Positions 36,617 to 44,214 of a DNA stretch of 64,000 nt are shown in pieces. Location of the stretch: positions 124,001 through 188,000 of the forward strand of contig CAYYPW010000010.1 in the NCBI GenBank assembly GCA_964473645.1, read 5' to 3'. Below the pieces are notes generated by a model that did not search any database, was not told the DNA's origin, and worked only from the letters and a program-made list of their open reading frames with translations. The position numbers and the translations under genes were made by a program. Positions within the stretch are counted from its first letter, which is position 1; every line of letters starts with the position of its first letter. The DNA comes from HdN1 sp964473645. GTDB taxonomy: Bacteria; Pseudomonadota; Gammaproteobacteria; Pseudomonadales; Ketobacteraceae.

Positions 36617-37399
36617 TTAGAAGAACAAACCTTCGATTGGCGACGAGGCGCTGGCATACAGTTTTTTCGGCATGCGACCCGCCAGATAAGCTTCACGACC
36701 GGCTTCGATGCCTTTGCGCATGGCGCTGGCCATCAACACCGGGTTACGTGCCTTGGCGATGGCCGTGTTCATCAGTACACCGTGGCAACCCATCTCCATG
36801 GCAATGGCAGCATCCGAGGCGGTGCCCACGCCAGCATCGACGATAATGGGCACTTTGGCGTCCTCGAGAATCAACAGCAGGTTATAGGGATTGCGAATAC
36901 CCAACCCGCTGCCAATGGGCGCCGCCAGCGGCATGACCGCGACACAGCCCATGGCTTCGAGTTCTTTGGCGACGATGGGGTCGTCAGAGGTGTACACCAT
37001 GACCTGAAAGCCGTCTTTGATCAGCGTTTCAGCCGCCTTGAGCGTATGCACGATATTGGGGAAAAGGGTTTTCTCATCCCCCAGCACTTCGAGTTTCACC
37101 AGGCTATGGCCATCGAGCAATTCGCGCGCCAGACGACAGGTGCGCACGGCATCGTCAGCGGTATAGCAGCCGGCCGTATTGGGCAGAATGGTATATTTCT
37201 CGGGCGGAATCACATCGAGCAGATTCGGCTCGCCGGGGTTCTGGCCAATATTGGTGCGCCTTACCGCCACCGTTACTATTTGGGCACCGCTGGCTTCGAT
37301 CGCCAGACGGGTTTCTTCGAGATCTTTGTATTTACCGGTACCCACCAACAAACGGGATGAGTAATCAACACCGGCAATGCGCAAGGGGGTGTCTGACAT
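36617..37399 (-). CDS. thiG: Thiazole synthase ThiG
   Basis: ThiG builds the thiazole ring of thiamine from deoxyxylulose phosphate, dehydroglycine and the ThiS thiocarboxylate. The 260-residue form from ATG 37399 (MSDTPLRIAG) matches the usual ThiG length. GTGKYKDLEETRLAIEASGA contains the Lys-rich start region of the fold; NTAGCYTADDAVRTCRLARE, VMVYTSDDP and APIGSGLGIRNPYNL are family signatures. A second ATG at 37435 lies in a duplicated leader and would add 12 residues. The frame stays open to 37651 by chance, overlapping thiS. The gene lies between thiS and trmB. Confidence 0.95.
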   Translation of the reverse strand: MSDTPLRIAGVDYSSRLLVGTGKYKDLEETRLAIEASGAQIVTVAVRRTNIGQNPGEPNLLDVIPPEKYTILPNTAGCYTADDAVRTCRLARELLDGHSLVKLEVLGDEKTLFPNIVHTLKAAETLIKDGFQVMVYTSDDPIVAKELEAMGCVAVMPLAAPIGSGLGIRNPYNLLLILEDAKVPIIVDAGVGTASDAAIAMEMGCHGVLMNTAIAKARNPVLMASAMRKGIEAGREAYLAGRMPKKLYASASSPIEGLFF

Positions 37400-37466
37400 G
37401 GGGGCGTTCTCTGACGTGGAAGTGTAGTCGGACATAAGGGCACTCTGACAAAAAGGGAACCGAGGG

Positions 37467-37712
37467 TTAGCCGCCGCCGATGGCATGAACGATTTCAATG
37501 ACGTCGCCCGCACATAGAGGGGTGGCGGCATGCTGGCTTTTAGGAACGATTTCGTGATTGCGCTCAACGGCAATGCGCTTGCCGGAAAGGCCCAGGTGGG
37601 CAACAACATCGGCCACACAGGCGCCCACCGCAAAGGTGGTGGGTTCACCATTGAGGGTGACGGCGATCGCGGCCGGGGCTTGCGCGCTTGAGGGCTGTAA
37701 ACTGTCTGTCAT
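37467..37712 (-). CDS. thiS: Sulfur carrier protein ThiS
   Basis: ThiS is a ubiquitin-like sulfur carrier. Its C-terminal Gly is activated and thiocarboxylated to supply sulfur to ThiG. The 81-residue protein has the beta-grasp pattern VTLNGEPTTF, VVAHLGLSGKRIAVERN and DVIEIVHAIGGG, ending in the required Gly-Gly. An N-terminal extension of about 15 residues makes it longer than the usual 66. It is the first gene of the thiS-thiG-trmB operon. Confidence 0.95.
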   Translation of the reverse strand: MTDSLQPSSAQAPAAIAVTLNGEPTTFAVGACVADVVAHLGLSGKRIAVERNHEIVPKSQHAATPLCAGDVIEIVHAIGGG

Positions 37713-37758
37713 GGGGTGGAAAACGCCTGATCAACGAGCCGCTATTGTGGGTGATTGA

Positions 37759-37908
37759 GGGGATGGAGGCAAGCGATGGCTAGAAACGTCGCGGATCGGG
37801 CTTGCGGCGTTTAATCCGCACACCTGGAATGGCGAATGCGGATTTTCACCCGACAAGGAAGAACATTTGTTGGAGATGTTAAGGTTTAAGGATGTTCATC
37901 TGAAATAA
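37759..37908 (+). pseudogene. Possible small gene remnant
   Basis: A plus-strand frame of 49 codons follows a TGA and has no ATG near its start, ending at TAA 37906-37908. The peptide (containing AAFNPHTWNGECGFS and EEHLLEMLRFKDV) looks like real coding sequence in composition, but I do not recognise it. It may be the 3' remnant of a gene, or chance. It lies in the gap between thiS and apbE. Confidence 0.3.
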
Positions 37909-37920
37909 TCCTGGCGCATG

Positions 37921-38829
37921 CTAAGCAACGCCCTGCATCTGCAACGTCCCAAACACCTCCCCCACCTGATTCATCGCCAACCAGGGTTGATCGAGCGTCT
38001 GCAACCATGCCACCCCCTGTTCGCCCTGCAGCAGCGCCATGGTCGTGATCGCTCCAGCCAGCAAACAGTGGTCAGCCACGGCGCTTACTGCGCTTAATCC
38101 CTGCACGGGCCAACCCGTGCGAGGATTGAGCACATGCCCGTAACGCACGCCGTTATGCACCACGCAGCGTTCATAATCCCCACTACTGGCCAGCGCGCCT
38201 TTAAACAAAGAGATCGTTGCCCACACCTGGCCCGGCAGGTGCGGATGACGTATGCCGATTGCCCACGGGCGCCCATCAGGATGTGGGCCAATCACACGAA
38301 TATCCCCACCCAGCTCCACCAGACCCGCTTGAATACCCGCCTCCCATGCAATCGCTACCGCACAATCCGCCGCATATTCTTTAACGAAGCCACCAAAATC
38401 GATTTCCATGCCGGGGCGGGAAAAACTCAATTCACCCTCACGCCAATGCACGTGCTGCCAACCCACACGCGGCAACACGCTCTCCAGACAGGCTTGCGTC
38501 GGTATCTGGTTGCTTTGAAAATTCCAGGCGTGGCGCAAAACCCCCGCGGTGATATCAAACAAGCCGTCGCTCTCTTCCCAGGCGGCGTGGGCATAATCGA
38601 GCAACGCAGCCGTTTCGTTGTCGACGCGCATGGCTGTCCCTTGCTGAGAAGCCACCCGCAGGGCTGCCGTGAGACTGTCATTGCGATAGCGGGAGTATTT
38701 TTTTTCGAGACGATTTACTTCGCTTTCGATGCGTTGCGCGGCCGCAATGGCCTCCGCCTCCGAATTTGCATATACGTGGGCACTGCAAGGTGAACCCATC
38801 GCATGAAAACGATATAGATGATAAATCAC
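37921..38829 (-). CDS. ApbE-family FAD:protein FMN transferase
   Basis: ApbE transferases attach FMN through a phosphoester bond to Thr or Ser of target proteins, using FAD. Family motifs seen include an MGSPC start region, SRYRNDSLTAAL, LFDITAGVL, the FGGFVKEYAAD segment and ELGGDIRVIGPH, with HVLNPRTGWPV and a conserved Asp near the C terminus. GTG 38829 has AGGAG ten bases upstream, so the start is well placed. No signal peptide or lipobox is present, unlike many ApbE proteins, which work in the periplasm. It is the last gene of the minus-strand operon with the DUF3570 and DUF4266 proteins. The likely target is one of those (see findings). Confidence 0.92.
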   Translation of the reverse strand: MIYHLYRFHAMGSPCSAHVYANSEAEAIAAAQRIESEVNRLEKKYSRYRNDSLTAALRVASQQGTAMRVDNETAALLDYAHAAWEESDGLFDITAGVLRHAWNFQSNQIPTQACLESVLPRVGWQHVHWREGELSFSRPGMEIDFGGFVKEYAADCAVAIAWEAGIQAGLVELGGDIRVIGPHPDGRPWAIGIRHPHLPGQVWATISLFKGALASSGDYERCVVHNGVRYGHVLNPRTGWPVQGLSAVSAVADHCLLAGAITTMALLQGEQGVAWLQTLDQPWLAMNQVGEVFGTLQMQGVA

Positions 38830-38881
38830 AGCGCTAATCTCCTGACGCTGCCATGCTCATGAACACGAGAAAATCGCTCCT

Positions 38882-38937
38882 TCGTAACAGCTATCTCAGT
38901 AACGACTAATTTAGTAACGACAACTCAGTAGCGATAG
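38882..38937. repeat. Tandem 14-15-bp repeat covering the DUF3570 stop codon
   Basis: Four degenerate units of 14-15 bases run from 38882 to 38937, each resembling TCAGTAACGACTAAT. The first on the minus strand covers the last codons and TGA of the DUF3570 gene; the other three extend into the gap before apbE. Each copy carries stop-like triplets in the reading direction of the gene. It looks like repeated duplication of the gene's 3' end followed by drift. Confidence 0.65.
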
Positions 38938-40106
38938 TCAATACCCAGCGTTAGCAGAGAATAATCCACCAACGCAGGGCTTTCGACATCCACCGATTTC
39001 AACGCCAGATCACCATCACTTTGGTAGTGTTCGGCTGACAGCGTCAGACGGTAATCCCCTTGATCCCATACGGTGCTGATCCCATAACTCAATGCACCGA
39101 AAGGTGAGAGCCGATAATCAGAGGATTGATAGCCTGATCGATCCCCGCTGTCGGCATCCACATAAAAATCCGCCTGGCTTTGCGAATAATAACGCACCCT
39201 TGGCACCAACTGAATCTGATCGCTGACCGATTGATGCCAGGCGGCCTCCAATGTATGCGCCTCAATGCCCCAATCGTCATGAAAAAGCCGATAATCTGTA
39301 TGTAACGCCGCTCCCACAGCGCGAACAAAATAGCGGGAATTGACACTGAATCCAACAGATTGACGTTGGTCGGGGCGAATATCCCGGGATTTATAGGGAT
39401 CTGCCAAAAAGCCCTCGTGCCAAGCGCCGAACACGCCGGCCTGCACTTGCCAAACTGGGCTCAACACCTTGGCGATGGCGAAAAACCCCTCTAGTGATTG
39501 GCGATCTTCAGACAACACTCGCTGAATCCCAACCGTTTGAACAGGTTCAATATCGTCTTGCGAGATGCCCAGCCCAACAGAGTAAGTCGTACTGCGATCG
39601 AGGGAATAATGTTCTGCTTCAGCCGCGACATTATTCGATGTGTAATCATCCTCATCGGAGTGCCCAACAGAAAGCGTAATGGCGCCGTCGTTCAGGCGCT
39701 TGCGCACGCTGGATAACACATCGATCCGGGTCTCCTTGATGCTTGCGCCACTCATGACCAGACGATGCTCGCCATTAGCATCCAGCGCCGTTCCATAGGC
39801 CGAAGCCCCCGACATGGTTTCGTAGGCAGCATCGACAGTGAGCGAGAGATCATCGGCGATCGGCGTCACCAGACGAAACTGCTGATGATCGACCTGATAG
39901 CGCTCGTTACTCCCCGATAAAACCTGAGCAGCCGCCAACGACTCTTCTTCATAGCGCGAATAGCGATAGCTCAGTTCGGTTTTTATTGCAGAGGTGTTGG
40001 CAGGCGTTTCCGCCTGGGCGAGCTGGGCAATCGCGGGTAACGCCAAGGCTGCACGGGTAAGCACCCCAAGGCGTAGAGAAGGAGATGTTTTTTTCATGCA
40101 AGGCAT
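38925..40106 (-). CDS. DUF3570-family outer membrane protein
   Basis: A 393-residue exported protein of the DUF3570 family with a signal peptide (to about residue 32, LAQAE). It is rich in alternating, aromatic beta strands and ends in Tyr (GIDYRY), as an outer membrane barrel would. Two SGAS motifs lie close together at residues 99-102 and 119-122, in a region likely to be at the barrel mouth. ApbE targets usually have SGA followed by Thr or Ser, so these are candidate flavinylation sites. Two starts, ATG 40106 and ATG 40097 (MKKTSPS), are possible. The gene lies between the DUF4266 lipoprotein and apbE genes, an arrangement I remember from other proteobacteria. Confidence 0.8.
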   Translation of the reverse strand: MPCMKKTSPSLRLGVLTRAALALPAIAQLAQAETPANTSAIKTELSYRYSRYEEESLAAAQVLSGSNERYQVDHQQFRLVTPIADDLSLTVDAAYETMSGASAYGTALDANGEHRLVMSGASIKETRIDVLSSVRKRLNDGAITLSVGHSDEDDYTSNNVAAEAEHYSLDRSTTYSVGLGISQDDIEPVQTVGIQRVLSEDRQSLEGFFAIAKVLSPVWQVQAGVFGAWHEGFLADPYKSRDIRPDQRQSVGFSVNSRYFVRAVGAALHTDYRLFHDDWGIEAHTLEAAWHQSVSDQIQLVPRVRYYSQSQADFYVDADSGDRSGYQSSDYRLSPFGALSYGISTVWDQGDYRLTLSAEHYQSDGDLALKSVDVESPALVDYSLLTLGIDYRY

Positions 40107-40161
40107 CTTTAAAATGGAGACGTTTCTTCACGAACACAAAAAAAAGCGGTAGTGGCGAGAA

Positions 40162-40383
40162 TCAATAGCAACCACAACCGCCGCCGCTCACCCCGATCCC
40201 CCCTGCTGCGGCCTCTTTTGCCGTATGAATATGGGTACGCAGCGAATGCTGCAAAGGATCAGGTTGCCAACGCATATCAGCGCGCGCGAGGTCGCCTTTT
40301 TCCCATACTTTTACGGGTGCTACCTGACACGCGGGCAGCAGCAACGTGCAAATGACAAAGAGGCCAACGTTTTTCACTGTCAT
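40162..40383 (-). CDS. DUF4266 mini-lipoprotein
   Basis: A 73-residue lipoprotein of the DUF4266 family. ATG 40383 follows AAAAGG. The lipobox is LLPAC, so the mature protein is only about 55 residues long. The family features are WEKGDLARADMRW, DPLQHSLRTHIHTAKEAAAGG and a C terminus of Gly-rich GGGCGCY with two Cys close to the end. The function is unknown; the terminal CGC could bind metal or form a mixed disulfide. It sits 24 bases after the RoxA-like gene and 56 bases before the DUF3570 gene, in one operon. Confidence 0.85.
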   Translation of the reverse strand: MTVKNVGLFVICTLLLPACQVAPVKVWEKGDLARADMRWQPDPLQHSLRTHIHTAKEAAAGGIGVSGGGCGCY

Positions 40384-40406
40384 GGTGCCTTTTCTCACGG
40401 GTAGTA

Positions 40407-42875
40407 TTACAAGGTTTTCATGTATTCAATCACTGCGGCCACTTCGGCATCTGTCAAGGCATCGGTAAATTCATGCCCACTGTTAGCGTTGCTGAAATCA
40501 TGCGTGTTGTAGATTTTGCGTGCATCGATTTGCTTTTGTGTGGCATAGGGTTTGCTGATAAATCCGAGCAACCACATATTATCTTTCAACCCATCCAGCC
40601 ACTGCATCACCAAGCTATTGCGTACACGATTATCTGCCGAACATTCTTCCAGAGGCGTGTCCTGCGTGCTGCAATACGTCGTGTGCTTCCAGCCAACTTC
40701 CTGATCAAGATCGTATGCAGCAAGACTCATGTCATAGCCTTTGATTTTACCCTCCATCGACGAATCCATGCGCTTCCAGATGGCCGGGCGTTCGTTCGAG
40801 CGCAACACCTGACGCAAAGTCGGCACCGAACCATTATGAAAATAGGGTGACGACGCCCACACACCATAAAGCGGGGGTGCCAGATAGCCAAAGTCCTCAC
40901 TCCAACCGCAGGCACCGATTACAGGGCGATTTTCAGGATTGAGCGTGGGATTATCGATATCGTCCAGAAACTCCTGCAACGGGGTTTTCTCATCCGGTGC
41001 CTGGTAACCCGGTTGACCATCAGGGTAGCCCCACCACGTGCTGCCAAATGCCCGCCGCAAGGTCGGGCTGATCGACAGCGCACGCGCCGGATCGGTATTA
41101 ATGATATCCAGCGGCACGATATAGCCGGCAACGCCTTCCAACACGGGAGTTTCCAGATATTTGTCATCGTTGATATAACGGGGTGAATAAGCGCCATGAC
41201 AACCCGCACAGGAACCATTCCCATTAGGCCGTGTAATACTGGCGTTAGCACCATTTGCCCACAAATCCTTATTATGAAAAATCACCGCGCCCGCTTCCGC
41301 CAGCGCCGTATTCACCTCGCCAGGAAACACCGGCGACACCTGCGCATCCACATAGGCTTGCAAGTCCTGATCGTGCAACTCCGTTGCCGTGCGCCGTGAG
41401 TCACCGGATTGGGTCAGATTCAGCTGGTCCGCCGCGGCCATATCGATGCGCGTGGCATCGACCGATACACCACCGTCGAAAAATTTGCGGGGGCGATGAC
41501 TGGTGTTCCACCAATTGGGCATATCCTGATTGCCATGGTACGAGTGACTAAAGGGCAACTTCAGCGGATTCGGCGCCAACGCCAGGGTGTCCACATCCCA
41601 CATCAGGGTTAGCATATCGAACGCACCGACCGCATTTGACGTACCACGGGTACTGTTGAGTGAAATTGGCAGCAACCCACCCACCATGCCCCGTGTCAGA
41701 TCACGCATGAAAATCATCAGATCGGTGTTGGTGTTGCCCATGCCCGGGATCCCACCCAATCCAGGCCCATCCTGCGCCGTGCCAATCTGGCCACCGTGAC
41801 AGATATAACAATTAAGACTGATACGGCCGTTAAAATTGCCCTGCGCGTCGCGCCCTTGTATCAATCCCATGGGCAATTGTCCGCTGCCACCGTCCGTCAA
41901 TAGCGGATCTTCACCCGGCAGCGGGTAGGGATTGCGATCTGGCGCTGGATTAAAGCCATAACGCTCCGTCAGTAGGGCGTCAAAATTCTGAGGGCGGGAT
42001 TTAAGTTTCCAGGCTTTCCAGAGTTGATTGAAAGTTGTCGCCGGAATCGACAAATCGGTCATCGCCGCCCGCTGGTTGGCAAAATAGTCCCCACGGGCAA
42101 TTCGCGCTTTGTAATCGCCGCAGGTCTTCGGTGCCTTTTCACTCTCGGGCAGATTGACATGGCAATCTTCATAATAGGCATTGAAGTACACAGCCCGTCC
42201 GTTATTTACGCCGGGTTGAATCAAGCTGCGGGGGTCGGGTGGTAACACGGCGTCGTCCTCAGACTCGGCGCAAAACTGATTCCAAAGATGGTTGGCGTGC
42301 GAGCTGCCAAGCAGCGCATAGGGACTCGCAGGTGGTATTTCTTCACCCGTTGATGTATCGGGTGGGCGTGAAATCAACGGGCATTGTGCAGGTTGATCCC
42401 AACACAGCAACAAGGTTTTTACATCGCTATAGACATCGCTGCCCAGCGACCAGGATTTACCCCCCGTGTGTGCCAGCGTCACATCGGCATTCATAGTCAA
42501 CAGCGCATTGCCTTGCGCCCCTTTACCCAATTTTTCCCACGCGGTAAAAAAATCGCTGTAGTGATTGTTGGCAGACGTCAACAGAAAATCACGCCCCGCC
42601 TCAGTGTCCGCGACGCCTCCTGGCGTGTGGCAGGTACCACAAAAGGGCATTTGCGGGTCAATACGTGCTTGAAAAAACGCCTTGAGTTTGTCGGTGTCAC
42701 TGACAGCGTCAGTGAACTCTGGTGTCAAACCGGCAGGAACATCGGCAACTCCGCCAGTAGCACGTTCCGAGGTGCCACCATAGTCACCGCCGCACCCGCT
42801 CATGACGAGCGAACACATAAAGAAAATTGCAAACAGAAATTGTCGACGAGCATGCGCGAACACAGATGTCAGCAT
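40407..42875 (-). CDS. Three-haem RoxA-like cytochrome lipoprotein
   Basis: An 822-residue exported cytochrome. ATG 42875 has GGAGAGGG upstream and gives a lipoprotein signal peptide with lipobox VMSGC. Three c-type haem sites are present: CGTCH (His83), CYICH (His360) and CAGCH (His560). The C-terminal two-thirds resembles the diheme cytochrome peroxidase/RoxA group. GYLAPPLYGVWASSPYFHNGSVPTL matches the conserved end of rubber oxygenases and related proteins in sections. The first haem domain is an extra N-terminal module. It begins the operon with DUF4266, DUF3570 and ApbE. A role in electron transfer to or from the outside, or oxidation of a hydrophobic substrate, is an inference. Confidence 0.75.
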   Translation of the reverse strand: MLTSVFAHARRQFLFAIFFMCSLVMSGCGGDYGGTSERATGGVADVPAGLTPEFTDAVSDTDKLKAFFQARIDPQMPFCGTCHTPGGVADTEAGRDFLLTSANNHYSDFFTAWEKLGKGAQGNALLTMNADVTLAHTGGKSWSLGSDVYSDVKTLLLCWDQPAQCPLISRPPDTSTGEEIPPASPYALLGSSHANHLWNQFCAESEDDAVLPPDPRSLIQPGVNNGRAVYFNAYYEDCHVNLPESEKAPKTCGDYKARIARGDYFANQRAAMTDLSIPATTFNQLWKAWKLKSRPQNFDALLTERYGFNPAPDRNPYPLPGEDPLLTDGGSGQLPMGLIQGRDAQGNFNGRISLNCYICHGGQIGTAQDGPGLGGIPGMGNTNTDLMIFMRDLTRGMVGGLLPISLNSTRGTSNAVGAFDMLTLMWDVDTLALAPNPLKLPFSHSYHGNQDMPNWWNTSHRPRKFFDGGVSVDATRIDMAAADQLNLTQSGDSRRTATELHDQDLQAYVDAQVSPVFPGEVNTALAEAGAVIFHNKDLWANGANASITRPNGNGSCAGCHGAYSPRYINDDKYLETPVLEGVAGYIVPLDIINTDPARALSISPTLRRAFGSTWWGYPDGQPGYQAPDEKTPLQEFLDDIDNPTLNPENRPVIGACGWSEDFGYLAPPLYGVWASSPYFHNGSVPTLRQVLRSNERPAIWKRMDSSMEGKIKGYDMSLAAYDLDQEVGWKHTTYCSTQDTPLEECSADNRVRNSLVMQWLDGLKDNMWLLGFISKPYATQKQIDARKIYNTHDFSNANSGHEFTDALTDAEVAAVIEYMKTL

Positions 42876-43111
42876 GATACCCTCTCCAAGCACAAAGGCA
42901 TTTACAAAGCGTCGGTGGAGTTATTATTTTTATCCGTCGGGGTCGTAAACCCTACATGCGGAACAGCGTGATCGACAGAAAGCGTACAGGGCGGAATTGT
43001 CAGGTTCAACCACAGGACTGACCAATCACGACAGCAGTATCGAATAACATGACCTGTGATTTCCGAAGTTGAATGATCTTTAGTGCGTATGACGCAAAGT
43101 GAGGGAAACGC

Positions 43112-44113
43112 GTGCCAGCACCCACAGTGGCGTTCGGACTATACGACGCAATTTATCTCTATCTCGGTCAACTAGGCTTTGCGGAGTCGAAATTATGCGA
43201 ACATCTTGATATCAAATCGAAGCAAGAGGGTGTGCTTTACGGCCGCGTTCCACTTTCGCTTTATGAACATGCGTTTCTGGCCGCGCAGGATCTTACAGGC
43301 GATGATTGCATTGGCTTGCACATGGGGCAGACAGCACTGCCCTCGACTTATGGAGTATTCTATTTTCTTTCGATTGCCGGTGAAAATCTTCATCAGATCA
43401 TGGCGGCGGTGGGTCGTTATTTTCCCCTGATGTACGATTTCATTACGTTGGCGATGACCACGCATGACTCCCACTTACGCATTGAATTTCAATACGCACA
43501 AAAGCGACGCCCACACCGCCATGTCATCGAACATCTTTTTTCCAACTGGTTCACTACCGCCAATCTTCTGGGATTTGATGAAAAGAAGGTACCGCGCGCT
43601 TTATCTCTGCAACAGCCGCAATCTTGCAACGATGAGGTGCTACGTCATGTATTTAACGCCACCCCAGTCCTTTTCGAGCAAGCGAGCGATGAATTCGTGT
43701 TGAAAATCGACCCGCTGCTCATACAAATCCAGCAGCGCGATCAACGCATGTTTGATACCTCAGAGAAACAAGCCAACGATTTAATGCTACGACTGCGCGC
43801 ACACGATCGCATTGCCCAGCAAATTTCCGCACATGTGATGGCCATGCTGGCTGATGGCCTGCCCACGCTTGAACAGGTCGCGCTGAAAATGAATTGTTCG
43901 GCGCGCACGTTGCAGCGGCGATTATCAGAACGCAATCTGCATTATCAAATGCTGCTTGATCATGTCCGCCAGGACGTTGCCATACGCCTGCTTACCACCA
44001 CCGATTTACCCATCACCCAGATCGCCACCCATATCGGTTTTACCGACGACAGCACCTTCCATCGCGCCTTCAAACGGTGGACGGGCGAACAACCTGGATC
44101 TTACCGTTCTTGA
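43112..44113 (+). CDS. AraC-family transcriptional regulator
   Basis: A 333-residue regulator with an AraC-type N-terminal ligand domain of the Arabinose_bd group (about 1-200) and a C-terminal pair of helix-turn-helix motifs (about 235-333). In the latter, MNCSARTLQRRLSERNLHYQMLLDHVRQD and ITQIATHIGFTDDSTFHRAFKRWTGEQPGSYR show the signature. The start is GTG 43112 with GAGGG eight bases upstream. It is divergent from the RoxA-like operon, with 236 bases between the two starts, so it probably regulates that operon. The ligand is unknown. Confidence 0.9.
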   Translation: MPAPTVAFGLYDAIYLYLGQLGFAESKLCEHLDIKSKQEGVLYGRVPLSLYEHAFLAAQDLTGDDCIGLHMGQTALPSTYGVFYFLSIAGENLHQIMAAVGRYFPLMYDFITLAMTTHDSHLRIEFQYAQKRRPHRHVIEHLFSNWFTTANLLGFDEKKVPRALSLQQPQSCNDEVLRHVFNATPVLFEQASDEFVLKIDPLLIQIQQRDQRMFDTSEKQANDLMLRLRAHDRIAQQISAHVMAMLADGLPTLEQVALKMNCSARTLQRRLSERNLHYQMLLDHVRQDVAIRLLTTTDLPITQIATHIGFTDDSTFHRAFKRWTGEQPGSYRS

Positions 44114-44214
44114 ATCCCTGCTAAACTTGAGACAGCGGCCCCTGTACACGTCCAACTGTGTCGCCACGGCTAGTCAGCGTTCCTTTGGTACCCTTGCCCT
44201 GGGAAATCAACACC

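Noticed and set aside
36464..37360. 298-codon plus-strand open frame
   Set aside because: It runs antisense across trmB and thiG, both well-supported genes.
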